A DNA stretch of 64,000 nucleotides from PHAA01 sp022706565 (GTDB lineage Bacteria > Bacillota > Syntrophomonadia > Syntrophomonadales > Syntrophomonadaceae), in assembly GCA_040769385.1 (NCBI GenBank), contig JAXGLD010000001.1:685458-749457 (forward strand), given 5' to 3'. The translations under genes and the position numbers were made by a program. Below are positions 8,579-17,592 of this stretch, piece after piece. The notes beneath the pieces were generated by a model, which had not been told where the DNA came from, ran no database searches, and saw nothing but the letters and a program-made list of their open reading frames with translations. Position 1 is the first letter of the stretch; every line of letters starts with the position of its first letter.

Positions 8579-9700
8579 ATGGCAGCCGTAGTTTGGTTTA
8601 CCAACTTGAGGACCGGAAACACCAGCTTGCTGGACAAGGTAGCCCGACTGTTAAAGAATACTGGATTGGAAGCAGTGATCGCTCCCCGGGATTTGGTGGC
8701 GATCAAACTACATTTCGGGGAAACCGGCAACATGGCCTATATCAGACCTCCATTCGTGCGCCGGGTAGTAGACTTGGTTAAAGACAGAGGCGGGCGCCCT
8801 TTTCTTACTGACGCCAATACTCTGTATGTCGGAACCCGAGCCAATTCGGTGGACCACCTGGAGACCGCTATCCGCAATGGATTTGATTATGCGGTGGCGG
8901 GGGCTCCGCTAATAATCGCCGATGGTTTGACCGGTAAAGACTATGTCAAAGTGCCTATACCGGGCCAGCACTTCAAGGAGGTCAACATCGGCAGCGCTGC
9001 CTATCATGCTGATGCCATGGTGGTCATGAGCCATTTCAAATGCCATGAACTTACCGGATTTGGCGGCGCTGTTAAAAATATGGGCATGGGCTTGGGGTCT
9101 CGCAGCGGCAAGCAGCAGATGCACTCGGATGTTTTGCCGAAAATAAAAGAGGACAAATGTACAGGCTGTGCCAAGTGTACGGAATGGTGTCCGAGCGATG
9201 CAATTGAAATGCAGCCCTGGGAAGGTAATAAAAAGGGACAGAAGGCATATATTCTCGATAAGAAGTGCTGGGGATGTGGTGAGTGTACGGTAACCTGCCA
9301 GTTCAACGCGATCCGGGTGAGTTGGCGCACCACTCCCGAAGCCGCCCAAGAGAAAATGGCGGAGTATGCTTTGGGTGCTATTCAGGGCAAGACTGGAAAA
9401 GTAATATATATCTCCTTTGTCACGAATGTCAGTCCGGATTGCGATTGCTTCGGGCATAATGATCACCCCATCGTGCAGGACATCGGCATCCTCTCATCCC
9501 TGGATCCGGTAGCACTCGATAAAGCCTGTTACGATTTGGTCAATGCACAGCCGGCTTTGGCTGGCTCGGTAATAGAAGGCTGCAGTACGGGGGAAGATAA
9601 GTTTCAAATGGTTCATCCCGGAATCAATCCTCTTATACAGCTTCAACATGCCGAGAAGATCGGATTGGGGATTATGCAATACGAGCTCCGGCGTATCTAG
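8579..9700 (+). CDS. DUF362 domain protein with two 4Fe-4S clusters
   Basis: 373 residues. An N-terminal DUF362 region (AAVVWFTNLR..., IKLHFGETGNMAYIRP, FLTDANTLY, SHFKCHELTGFGGAVKNMGMG) is followed by a two-cluster ferredoxin insert (CTGCAKCTEWC and CWGCGECTVTC, ~195-245) and the rest of the DUF362 fold (NVSPDCDCFG, DPVALDKACYD). Members are common in strict anaerobes and presumed cytoplasmic redox proteins; substrate and partner are unknown. ATG 8579 has GACGGAGG just upstream; the longer frame from 8549 overlaps the preceding hairpin. It is transcribed alone and followed by a weak hairpin. Confidence 0.85.
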   Translation: MAAVVWFTNLRTGNTSLLDKVARLLKNTGLEAVIAPRDLVAIKLHFGETGNMAYIRPPFVRRVVDLVKDRGGRPFLTDANTLYVGTRANSVDHLETAIRNGFDYAVAGAPLIIADGLTGKDYVKVPIPGQHFKEVNIGSAAYHADAMVVMSHFKCHELTGFGGAVKNMGMGLGSRSGKQQMHSDVLPKIKEDKCTGCAKCTEWCPSDAIEMQPWEGNKKGQKAYILDKKCWGCGECTVTCQFNAIRVSWRTTPEAAQEKMAEYALGAIQGKTGKVIYISFVTNVSPDCDCFGHNDHPIVQDIGILSSLDPVALDKACYDLVNAQPALAGSVIEGCSTGEDKFQMVHPGINPLIQLQHAEKIGLGIMQYELRRI

Positions 9701-9722
9701 TGCTGCTTACAGCTGGTGGGAG

Positions 9723-9759
9723 AGGAGCCCCGGCGTACCATGCAGGCGGGTAGGCTCCT
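9723..9759 (+). terminator. Weak hairpin after the DUF362 gene
   Basis: AGGAGCC pairs with GGCTCCT around a 23-nt loop; only two T follow. A weak terminator is possible. Confidence 0.3.
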
Positions 9760-9823
9760 TGTTGATTCAGCCTGATTGTGGTCGTACCCAGTAGTATATA
9801 TAAATGAAAGGCGGTGTCCCACC

Positions 9824-10846
9824 GTGACCAAAGAAAAGATGGCCACTTATTTGTGGAATTTGCCTGAACAGTTTGCAGCCATGCTACAGCAGGGCGTCCA
9901 ACTACCCCCCAATTATATTAAGAAATATCATAATATTATGGTTACCGGGCTGGGCGGGTCGGCCATAGGCGGAGACATACTGCGCACCTACGCTCAGGCC
10001 CGGGCAGCGATTCCGATCACAGTAAACCGGGATTACGACGTTCCGGCCTTCATCGATGAAAACAGCCTGGTCTTGGCCGCCAGCTATTCGGGCAATACTG
10101 AAGAGACTCTCAGTGCCTACTGTCAGGCCCGGGATAGGGGAGCCAGCTTGATAGCGGTCACCAGTGGCGGCAAACTGGCCGATCTGGCTAGTGCCCACGG
10201 TGCACCTGTAGTGACCATTCCGGGGGGATTGTCACCTCGGGCAGCTACCGGCTATCTGTTTACTCCCCTGGCCTTGATCCTGCAGGAATTGGGCATAGTG
10301 GACGGGGTTGACAAGGATCTGAACGAGGTAGTTGGGGTTCTGCAGGATATGCGGAGAGAAATCGGTCCCGATGCTGCATCGGAAGGAAACCTGGCCCGGC
10401 AGATAGCCCGGGACTTAAAGGGACGTCTGCCCTTGATCTGGGGCAGTACCGGTCACACCGAAATCGCCGCTCTGCGCTGGAAGACCCAGATCAATGAGAA
10501 TGCCAAGTGTCCGGTATTCTGCAATTCTTTCCCGGAACTGAATCATAACGAAATAGTGGGCTTTGAGGTTCCGAAAGAGATCCTTTCAAATACTGTAATA
10601 GTCATCCTGCATGACCCAGAGGATCATGTCCAAGTTAAGAAACGCATGGAAATCAGCAAGCAGATAATCCGGGACAAAGTAGCCAAGGTGTTGGATGTGG
10701 CAAGCCGGGGACAAGGATTTCTGGCCAAGTTTTATTCCTTGGCTTATCTGGGCGATTACACAAGCTTCTACTTGGCCGAGGAATATGCGATTAATCCGAC
10801 CCCGGTAACGGTAATAGATTTTTTGAAGAGCGAGTTGAACCGGTGA
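9824..10846 (+). CDS. Bifunctional phosphoglucose/phosphomannose isomerase
   Basis: 340 residues with two SIS (sugar isomerase) folds: GLGGSAIGGDIL near residue 43, SYSGNTEETLSAY near 88, and the GGLSPRAATGY loop that is typical of the archaeal/bacterial bifunctional PGI/PMI family rather than classical Pgi. It would interconvert glucose-6-P or mannose-6-P with fructose-6-P in the cytoplasm, feeding the glycolytic enzymes encoded 5 kb downstream. Start GTG 9824 follows GAAAGGCGGTG by about eight bases; the 16 codons upstream lack a ribosome site. The gene stands alone between short intergenic regions. Confidence 0.85.
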   Translation: MTKEKMATYLWNLPEQFAAMLQQGVQLPPNYIKKYHNIMVTGLGGSAIGGDILRTYAQARAAIPITVNRDYDVPAFIDENSLVLAASYSGNTEETLSAYCQARDRGASLIAVTSGGKLADLASAHGAPVVTIPGGLSPRAATGYLFTPLALILQELGIVDGVDKDLNEVVGVLQDMRREIGPDAASEGNLARQIARDLKGRLPLIWGSTGHTEIAALRWKTQINENAKCPVFCNSFPELNHNEIVGFEVPKEILSNTVIVILHDPEDHVQVKKRMEISKQIIRDKVAKVLDVASRGQGFLAKFYSLAYLGDYTSFYLAEEYAINPTPVTVIDFLKSELNR

Positions 10847-10966
10847 TTTCCCGGCGACTGGGCATATACTACTCAATGTTTCTGCTATAATAAATATTGG
10901 AGCAGAACTTCTTGCCAATCAGGGGCGTTAGGACCTTATCCTGATAGGGAAAAGGGGGCTGGGGTT

Positions 10967-11854
10967 TTGAGTGAAGACAATCAGACTCTGCATGTAGTAA
11001 TAATAACTGGATTATCCGGAGCCGGAAAGACCCAGACCATCAACTGCCTTGAGGATATGGATTACTACTGCGTGGATAATATGCCGCCAGCCCTACTGAG
11101 GAAATTCATAGAACTGAGCATGCAATCAGAAGGCAAGATCGATAAAGTTGCTCTGGTCATCGATGTTCGCGGTGGGGATTTCTTCCACAATCTGTCCCAG
11201 GCTCTTAACGAACTGGAAGAAAGCCAGATCGCTTATGAGATACTATTTCTGGAGGCATCTGACGAGGTATTGGTTAGGCGATTCAAGGAATCGCGCCGTC
11301 GCCACCCCTTGGCGCCCCAGGACCGACTGCTGGATGCCATACGTATGGAACGCAATATATTGGAGGAACTCCGCGGCAGAGCCAATGTTATCCTGGATAC
11401 CTCCGACACCACACCCCGCCAGCTCAAAGAACAATTAAACGACTTGTACAGTGAGAGAGAGACCGGCAATTTTGCCATCCATATAGTCTCCTTTGGATAT
11501 AAAATGGGCATACCATTGGATTGTGACATTATGATGGATGTCAGGTTTCTTCCCAATCCATTTTATGATCCGGAGATGACTACCCAGACCGGGGTAGACG
11601 CTGAAGTGATCGACTATGTGATGCAATCTCCGATCACCAAATCATTCGCACGGCGATTTATGAATATCCTCAAGTTTTTGATACCTTACTATATACAGGA
11701 GGGTAAAACCAACCTGGCCATTTCTATAGGCTGTACCGGAGGACAACACCGTTCTGTGGTTTTGGCCGACTACCTGGGCAAACAATTAGCCAGACTGGGT
11801 TACAATGTGATGGTAAGGCACCGGGATTTGGCCCGTTACAAGAAGGATGTCTGA
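10967..11854 (+). CDS. rapZ: RNase adapter / nucleotide-binding protein RapZ (YvcJ)
   Basis: 295 residues. A P-loop (GLSGAGKTQT, ~13-22) and the VDNMPPALL, IDVRGG and FLEASDEVLVRRFKESRRRHPL segments mark the N-terminal kinase-like domain. The C-terminal half has the conserved HIVSFGYKMGIPLDCDIMMDVRFLPNPFY and GCTGGQHRSVV signatures. In Firmicutes this protein binds and hydrolyses nucleotides; in E. coli it steers RNase E to GlmZ. Start TTG 10967 follows AAGGGGGCTGGGG. The stop overlaps the start of whiA (TGATG). In most Firmicutes yvcK stands between rapZ and whiA; here it does not. Confidence 0.93.
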   Translation: MSEDNQTLHVVIITGLSGAGKTQTINCLEDMDYYCVDNMPPALLRKFIELSMQSEGKIDKVALVIDVRGGDFFHNLSQALNELEESQIAYEILFLEASDEVLVRRFKESRRRHPLAPQDRLLDAIRMERNILEELRGRANVILDTSDTTPRQLKEQLNDLYSERETGNFAIHIVSFGYKMGIPLDCDIMMDVRFLPNPFYDPEMTTQTGVDAEVIDYVMQSPITKSFARRFMNILKFLIPYYIQEGKTNLAISIGCTGGQHRSVVLADYLGKQLARLGYNVMVRHRDLARYKKDV

Positions 11855-12795
11855 TGAGTTTTTCCAATGACGTGAGAAATGAGCTGGCCCGAGTCATACC
11901 GGACAAGAAATGCTGCCAGATGGCCGAGCTTTCTGCGCTGTTGGCGATGCGGGCCGACATCGGTTTCAATCGGGATGGTGAGCTGACACTCTACACAACT
12001 ATGGAAAATGCAGCCCAGGCGCGTAAGGTATATACATTACTGAAAGAGACCTTTGGGTTAGCTTCAACAGTTCACATTCTACAAAAGAAACGATTCAAGA
12101 AATCCAGGATCTATCAGGTACAGACCCATCTGGATAATCCGGAAGGTTCAGCCCTGCTTGGCAAACTGGAATTGTCGGAAGCAGGTATCAAACGACAGGT
12201 AAATTGGAAGGCTATCAGGAAAAACTGCTGCAAACGCTCATTTCTGAGAGGGGTATTCGTCAGCAGCGGTTTCATTAATCGTCCCGAGGGAAACTACCAC
12301 CTGGAAATCGTATTCAACGATTCTAGGATGGCTTCCGATGTTTTGAGAATCACGCATAAATTGGGTTTAGATGCGCGGTTGACCGAGCGTAAAAACAACC
12401 TGCTGATATATATAAAGGAAAGCGAGACAATTGTTGATTTTCTCCGTTTGGTTGAGGCCAGCAATGCTCTGCTTGAGTTTGAGAATGTTCGGATCATCAA
12501 ATCAATGCGCAATCAGGTGAACCGACAGGTAAACTGTGAGACTGCCAACCTGGCCAAGACGGTTGAGGCCTCGGTACGGCAGGTCGAGATGATCAAGAGC
12601 ATACTGGCTCGGATTGGGATCAAGGGTATCCCCCCTCATCTACGGGAGATTGCTATGCTGCGAATGGATCACCCCGACAGTACCCTTAGAGAACTGGGTT
12701 TGTTGCTCGATCCCCCACTTACCAAATCAGGAGTAGCCTATCGTATGGCCAAGCTGGAGAGGATTGCCGATACAATCGATCAATCCATGGAATGA
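11854..12795 (+). CDS. whiA: WhiA sporulation/cell-division regulator
   Basis: 313 residues, normal for WhiA. An N-terminal degenerate LAGLIDADG homing-endonuclease-like fold (CCKRSFLRGVFVSSGFINRPEGNYHLEIVF) is joined to a C-terminal helix-turn-helix region (IPPHLREIAMLRMDHPDSTLRELGLLLDPPLTKSGVAYRM). WhiA is a DNA-binding protein linked to cell division and chromosome segregation in Bacillus and to sporulation septation in actinobacteria. It is translationally coupled to rapZ upstream and overlaps the region of the rpoN start downstream. Confidence 0.93.
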   Translation: MSFSNDVRNELARVIPDKKCCQMAELSALLAMRADIGFNRDGELTLYTTMENAAQARKVYTLLKETFGLASTVHILQKKRFKKSRIYQVQTHLDNPEGSALLGKLELSEAGIKRQVNWKAIRKNCCKRSFLRGVFVSSGFINRPEGNYHLEIVFNDSRMASDVLRITHKLGLDARLTERKNNLLIYIKESETIVDFLRLVEASNALLEFENVRIIKSMRNQVNRQVNCETANLAKTVEASVRQVEMIKSILARIGIKGIPPHLREIAMLRMDHPDSTLRELGLLLDPPLTKSGVAYRMAKLERIADTIDQSME

Positions 12796-12803
12796 GGTGG
12801 AGT

Positions 12804-14213
12804 ATGCGTCTTACCAATGACATCTTCCTGGAGCAACAGCAAAAACTGGTTATGACCCCCGAATTGCGACTGGCTATAGCCATTCTGCAGATGTCGACCA
12901 TGGAGTTGGAAGAGTACACCCAACAGGAGTTGAATGAGAATCCCCTTTTGGAGGTACAGGAGCCGGAAGAACCCAGTGGGGATAATGCTTCTGATGAATC
13001 TGCCGCAAGTGAAAAAAACAATGAACCGGAACCAATCACCAGCATGGAAGAATGGGCCGATTATTACCATGACCGTGATATCGGTCTTACCGCTGGCGAC
13101 CGTGAAGCCAAGACCTATGACAATTTCCTCACCAAGAGACCTACCTTGTATGAACATCTTCAGTTCCAGTTGCACCTTGCCTGCACCGAGCCCCAGGATT
13201 TGGAGGTTGGCTTTTATATTATCGGCAATATTGACGGCAACGGCTATCTCTGCGTCAACGAGGATGAAATAGCGGCTCAAACCGGGGCTTCCCCAGACCG
13301 GGTCGAACGAATCCTGAATCTGGTTCAATCCTTCCATCCTCATGGGGTTGGTGCACGCAGCCTGAACGAATGCCTTAAGATTCAACTGCGTTACTTTGGC
13401 AAAGAAGATCCCCTGGCGGAAAAGATAATCGATCAACACCTTGATGACCTGGCTCAGGGAAGATTGGCCAAGATCGCCCAATTATTGGGAGCTTCGGTTC
13501 AACATGTGCAACGAGCCTGTGACATCATTCGTACTCTTGACCCCAAACCGGGCCTTCAGTACAGTTCCGATGACGAGGTCAAATACATAATCCCAGACGC
13601 TATCGTGGAGAAAATAGAAGGCGAATATGTAGTGGTTCTCAACGATAGTGCTTCCCCTCGTTTGGTGGTAAATAGACTGTACGAAAACATGATGCGAAAA
13701 CCAGGGCAATTTACCGACGAAGTCCGCAGATTCCTTGATGATAAGCTGAACTCGGCCATTTGGCTGATTCGCAGCATTGAGCAGCGCCGTCGGACGCTGG
13801 ACAAGGTTATCCGCTGTATTGTGGATATACAAACGGATTTCCTGGATCGGGGCATAAAATACCTCAAACCGTTAACCCTGAAACAGGTCGCAGACCTGAT
13901 AGAAGTACATGAATCGACGGTCAGCCGGGCTACTTCCAAGAAATACATTCAGACCCCGCAGGGACTTTTTGAACTCAAATTCTTTTTTGGGAGCGGGATA
14001 AGTTCCAGTGTGGGGAGCGACAAGATTTCAGCCAAGAGTATTAAGAGGATGATGGAGGAGTTAATCACTGGGGAGGATCCCGCTCACCCCATAAGCGACC
14101 AAGCCATTGTGGATCAATTAAAGGACAAGGGAATCGACATCTCGCGGCGGACGGTAGCCAAATACAGGCAGGAAATGGGGATACAGTCAACCTCGGCCCG
14201 TAAGAGATATTAG
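12804..14213 (+). CDS. rpoN: RNA polymerase sigma-54 factor
   Basis: 469 residues. The N-terminal activator-interaction region (LEQQQKLVMTPELRLAIAILQMSTMELEEYTQQELNENPLLE) and an acidic linker are followed by the core-binding domain, a helix-turn-helix (TLKQVADLIEVHESTVSRATSKKYIQTP) and the C-terminal RpoN box (ISRRTVAKYRQEMGI), which reads the -24 promoter element. ATG 12804 has GAGGTGG just upstream; ATG 12792, overlapping the whiA stop, is the alternative start and adds four residues. No enhancer-binding protein gene is in the window. A promoter for the glycolytic operon begins in its last codon. Confidence 0.95.
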   Translation: MRLTNDIFLEQQQKLVMTPELRLAIAILQMSTMELEEYTQQELNENPLLEVQEPEEPSGDNASDESAASEKNNEPEPITSMEEWADYYHDRDIGLTAGDREAKTYDNFLTKRPTLYEHLQFQLHLACTEPQDLEVGFYIIGNIDGNGYLCVNEDEIAAQTGASPDRVERILNLVQSFHPHGVGARSLNECLKIQLRYFGKEDPLAEKIIDQHLDDLAQGRLAKIAQLLGASVQHVQRACDIIRTLDPKPGLQYSSDDEVKYIIPDAIVEKIEGEYVVVLNDSASPRLVVNRLYENMMRKPGQFTDEVRRFLDDKLNSAIWLIRSIEQRRRTLDKVIRCIVDIQTDFLDRGIKYLKPLTLKQVADLIEVHESTVSRATSKKYIQTPQGLFELKFFFGSGISSSVGSDKISAKSIKRMMEELITGEDPAHPISDQAIVDQLKDKGIDISRRTVAKYRQEMGIQSTSARKRY

Positions 14214-14238
14214 CACATTTTAGCAAATGTGCTATAAT
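14210..14238 (+). promoter_or_regulatory. Promoter of the cggR glycolytic operon, with inverted repeat in the spacer
   Basis: -35 TTAGCA (14210-14215), a 17-bp spacer and -10 TATAAT (14233-14238). The spacer is almost filled by a perfect inverted repeat (AGCACATTT, TAGC, AAATGTGCT, 14212-14233). It could form the rpoN end hairpin or act as an operator site that competes with RNA polymerase. Confidence 0.7.
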
Positions 14239-14280
14239 TATTTGTAGTACACGTGTTGCCGGTAAGAGAATGATCTGGCT

Positions 14281-14296
14281 GGGACAAAAATGTCCC
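14281..14296. promoter_or_regulatory. CggR-type operator palindrome
   Basis: GGGACAAAAATGTCCC is a perfect palindrome about 40 bp downstream of the -10 box and 30 bp before the cggR start. Its GGGAC...TGTC half-sites are those of the Bacillus CggR operator (CGGGAC-N6-TGTC, present there as two tandem units). Here one unit with five bases between half-sites is seen. Binding would block transcription of the operon; fructose-1,6-bisphosphate releases CggR in Bacillus. Confidence 0.65.
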
Positions 14297-14325
14297 TTTA
14301 TTATATTTTGGTCCTGAGGTTTTTC

Positions 14326-15360
14326 ATGGATAAACTGTTTTCGTTAATCGAGCGCTTTGCACCGGAAGTTATGGAATTGTTGACTGGCCGATATCAGATC
14401 CTAAGGCAGGTTTTGTATAACCAACCCATCGGGCGTCGCCAGTTGGCGGTTAACGTGGGCCAAACGGAGAGAATGGTGCGCACTGAGGTTGATTTGCTGA
14501 AAACCCGCGGAGCGGTAGAGACCACTCCGGCAGGAATCACGCTGACCGCATACGGTGAAGAGATGCTGCGGGAACTGGATGAATATGTTCCCTGGCTATT
14601 GAACATCCAAACCCTGGCCGAGCGGCTTAAGGAAAGTTTTCATCTCGAAGAAGTAATAATAGTACCGGGGGATTCTTTTCAGAATGAGTTTATAAAGCAT
14701 GATCTGGGCCGGGCTGGAGCCGAATTTCTATTAAAAAAGCTCCATTCTCCATGTATCCTGGCGGTAACTGGGGGAACCACCTTGGCCCAGGTTGCAGACC
14801 ATATGCGAGAGGGAGTTAACCTCCACCAGGTTTGTGTAGTACCAGCCCGGGGAGGCCTGGGCGAAAAGGTTGAACAGCAGGCCGGCAACATTGCCGCTAA
14901 GATAGCCAATCGAATCGGAGGTCAATACCGACTCCTGCACATTCCCGATATTCTTGAAGAGAGCACGGCAGCCGCGCTGAAAAAGGATGTACATATAAGC
15001 GAAGTAGTAAAGACCATAAAATCAGCCGACATTCTTATGCACGGGATAGGGCCAGCCATTGACATGGCCATAAAACGCGAGTTATCTCCGTCTGAGGTTG
15101 AGTATTTACAGAAAAAAGAGGCAATGGGCGAAGCACTTCGATATTATTACGACCGAAGGGGCAAAATAATATTCGAGATTCCTGGTATTGGCTTGGAACG
15201 TGAGGATCTGAGTAATATACCTCTGATAGTAGCCATCGCGGGCGGCAGCAATAAGGCGCCAGCGATTAAAGCAGTCTTGAAAAACGGAATTGAGAAGGTG
15301 CTGATAACGGACGAGGGTGCAGCCCAACAAATTATTTATGGAAAGGATGGTGGTTGTTAA
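14326..15360 (+). CDS. cggR: Central glycolytic genes regulator (SorC/CggR family)
   Basis: 344 residues from ATG 14326. N-terminal winged helix (QILRQVLYNQPIGRRQLAVNVGQTERMVRTEVDLLKTRGAV) and a SorC-type sugar-binding C-terminal domain (GGTTLAQVADHM, PARGGLGEKVEQQAGNIAAKIA, HGIGPAIDMA, AIAGGSNKAPAIKAVL). In Bacillus CggR represses the gapA operon until fructose-1,6-bisphosphate accumulates. ATG 14326 has TGAGGT five bases upstream; the earlier in-frame ATG 14290 falls inside the operator palindrome and has no ribosome site. The stop overlaps the gap start (TAATG). Confidence 0.92.
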   Translation: MDKLFSLIERFAPEVMELLTGRYQILRQVLYNQPIGRRQLAVNVGQTERMVRTEVDLLKTRGAVETTPAGITLTAYGEEMLRELDEYVPWLLNIQTLAERLKESFHLEEVIIVPGDSFQNEFIKHDLGRAGAEFLLKKLHSPCILAVTGGTTLAQVADHMREGVNLHQVCVVPARGGLGEKVEQQAGNIAAKIANRIGGQYRLLHIPDILEESTAAALKKDVHISEVVKTIKSADILMHGIGPAIDMAIKRELSPSEVEYLQKKEAMGEALRYYYDRRGKIIFEIPGIGLEREDLSNIPLIVAIAGGSNKAPAIKAVLKNGIEKVLITDEGAAQQIIYGKDGGC

Positions 15361-16367
15361 TGGCAGTCAAATTTGCTATCAATGGTTTTGGCCGAATTGG
15401 TCGTTTGGTGGCCCGTGCCGCCATGGCTCGGGACGATCTGGAACTGGTGGCCGTAAACGATTTGGGAGATCCTAAAGGGGGAGCACATTTATTCAAATAT
15501 GATTCTATCCATGGTACGTTCCCGGGAGATGTAGGGGTAGAAGGCGATGTGATATCGGCCGCCGGCCGAAGTTTCCAGTACCTCTCGGAGAAAGAACCGG
15601 AGAAACTGCCCTGGAAGGAACTCGGAGTACAGATCGTGGTAGAAGGGACCGGACGATTCAGAAGTCGGGATAAGGCAGGCAAGCATTTGAAAGCCGGGGC
15701 CGCCAAGGTGATCATAACCGCACCGGGAGAAGAGGTGGATCTTACTGTGGTCATGGGGGTCAACAACGATAAGTATGATCCTGCCAACCACCACATTCTC
15801 TCCAATGCATCCTGCACCACTAATTGTCTGGCCCCGGTAGCCAAGGTCCTGGTAAAGGAATTCGGGATCGTAAAAGGCATGATGAATACCATTCATTCCT
15901 ATACCAATGACCAGCGGGTTTTGGATCTGGAGCATAATGACCTGCGCCGGGCTCGTGCCGCCGCTTTATCTATGATTCCCACCACTACTGGTGCAGCCAG
16001 TGCTATTGGTTTGGTTATTCCAGAACTGGACGGTAAGCTAGACGGATTGTCCATCCGGGTACCTACCCCCAATGTCTCGTTACTGGATTTAACGGTGGAG
16101 CTGGAAAAAAGCGCTACTGCCACCGCCATCAATGAGGCGTACAAAAATGCTGCGGCAACCTATCTTAAAGGCATACTAAAATATACCGAGGTTCCGCTGG
16201 TCTCCCGCGATTATAACGACGAAGAGCATTCTGCGGTGGTAGATGGTTTATTGACGATGATGATGGGAGACAAGATGGCCAAGGTAATTGCCTGGTACGA
16301 TAATGAATGGGCTTATTCCCTGAGAGTACTGGACCTGGCCGCCTATATTGCCGGGCGGGGCATATAG
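15360..16367 (+). CDS. gap: Glyceraldehyde-3-phosphate dehydrogenase
   Basis: 335 residues. NAD-binding N-terminus FAINGFGRIGRLVARAA, the catalytic-Cys motif SNASCTTNCLAPVAKVL (about residue 150), and the substrate-binding DYNDEEHSAVVDG and WYDNEWAYSLRVLDL segments are all present. It oxidatively phosphorylates glyceraldehyde-3-P in glycolysis, or works in reverse in gluconeogenesis. The start ATG 15360 overlaps the cggR stop by one base, with AAAGGATGG upstream. Second gene of the cggR operon; pgk follows after 34 bp. Confidence 0.97.
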   Translation: MAVKFAINGFGRIGRLVARAAMARDDLELVAVNDLGDPKGGAHLFKYDSIHGTFPGDVGVEGDVISAAGRSFQYLSEKEPEKLPWKELGVQIVVEGTGRFRSRDKAGKHLKAGAAKVIITAPGEEVDLTVVMGVNNDKYDPANHHILSNASCTTNCLAPVAKVLVKEFGIVKGMMNTIHSYTNDQRVLDLEHNDLRRARAAALSMIPTTTGAASAIGLVIPELDGKLDGLSIRVPTPNVSLLDLTVELEKSATATAINEAYKNAAATYLKGILKYTEVPLVSRDYNDEEHSAVVDGLLTMMMGDKMAKVIAWYDNEWAYSLRVLDLAAYIAGRGI

Positions 16368-16401
16368 TAATATTTTACCAAGACCAGAGGAGGACGCTGA
16401 A

Positions 16402-17592
16402 TTGAGAACTATCCGAGATATCGACCTTAATGGCAAGCGGGTATTGATGCGGGTCGATTTCAATGTACCAATGGACGACGACGGCAGGATTATCGATGAT
16501 ACCAAAATGACTGCAGCTATTCCTACCCTAAATTACGTACTCGAGCATGGAGCGCGTTTGGTATTGATGAGTCATCTGGGCCGTCCTAAAGCGAAACCAG
16601 ACCCTGCTTTCAGCCTTGGACCGGTAGCAGTGCGTTTAAGGGAATTGCTTAAGAGGGATGTCCTTATGGCCGATGATTGCATTGGACCGGCGGTGGAAGC
16701 TATGGCCGCGTCATTAGGCCCGGGACAGGTCATGATGTTGGAAAACGTTCGCTTCCATGCGGGCGAGGAAAAAAACGATCCGGAATTTTCCCGGCAGTTG
16801 GCCAAGATGGGTGACGTTTTCGTAAACGATGCTTTTGGAAGTGCCCACCGGGCTCATTCCTCCACGGTCGGGGTGGCAGATTACCTGCCGGCTTATGCGG
16901 GGTTCCTGCTGGAGACCGAAGTGAAGATGCTCAGACAGGTGCTCGAGTATCCCCAAGCCCCCCGGATGGCCATATTGGGAGGGGCCAAGGTCAAGGATAA
17001 ATTAGGTTTGATCAGGAATCTGCTCAGTAGATTCGACATCCTTTTGGTAGCAGGAGGGATCGGCAATACATTTCTGGCAGCCCGGGGCCGGAATATCGGT
17101 CAATCATTGCACGAACCTGAGTTTTTGAAGGAATGCAGCGATATATTGGACATTGCGGCCAAAAAACACAAACACATTTTAATGCCGGTAGACGCAGTAG
17201 TGGCGGATAAGATATCGGCGGATGCCGAATCTAGAATCGTTGATATTGATCAGATTCCCGATAATCTGATGATTGCAGATATCGGTCCAAAGACCGTCAC
17301 CGGGTTCGCCGTGGCTATCGGAAAAGCCAAGACTATTATCTGGAATGGTCCGGTAGGAGTTTACGAGTACCCCCAATTTGCCCACGGCACAGACGCTATT
17401 GCCAAAGCGATAGCCTCATCGGAAGCGGTGAGTGTGATCGGGGGAGGAGACTCGGCGGCAGCCATTCAAAAACTAGGTTTGGAGGAAGACATCACCCACA
17501 TTTCCACTGGAGGCGGAGCCACGTTGGAATTTTTGGAGGGGATTGAATTACCTGGGGTTAAGGTCTGTGAACGGAGTGAAGAGTTAGTCTAA
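16402..17592 (+). CDS. pgk: Phosphoglycerate kinase
   Basis: 396 residues from TTG 16402, which follows GAGGAGG by eight bases; the upstream extension overlaps the gap stop and is unlikely. Conserved RVDFNVPMDDDGRI substrate loop, LMSHLGRPK, the LGGAKVKDKLGLI hinge motif, IWNGPVGVYEY and the GGGDSAAAI nucleotide site are visible. It transfers phosphate between 1,3-bisphosphoglycerate and ADP. The stop directly abuts the tpiA start (TAAATG), so the two are coupled. Confidence 0.97.
   Translation: MRTIRDIDLNGKRVLMRVDFNVPMDDDGRIIDDTKMTAAIPTLNYVLEHGARLVLMSHLGRPKAKPDPAFSLGPVAVRLRELLKRDVLMADDCIGPAVEAMAASLGPGQVMMLENVRFHAGEEKNDPEFSRQLAKMGDVFVNDAFGSAHRAHSSTVGVADYLPAYAGFLLETEVKMLRQVLEYPQAPRMAILGGAKVKDKLGLIRNLLSRFDILLVAGGIGNTFLAARGRNIGQSLHEPEFLKECSDILDIAAKKHKHILMPVDAVVADKISADAESRIVDIDQIPDNLMIADIGPKTVTGFAVAIGKAKTIIWNGPVGVYEYPQFAHGTDAIAKAIASSEAVSVIGGGDSAAAIQKLGLEEDITHISTGGGATLEFLEGIELPGVKVCERSEELV

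Noticed and set aside
14290..14325. Earlier ATG for cggR
   Set aside because: It lies in the operator palindrome and lacks a ribosome site; ATG 14326 has TGAGGT in place.
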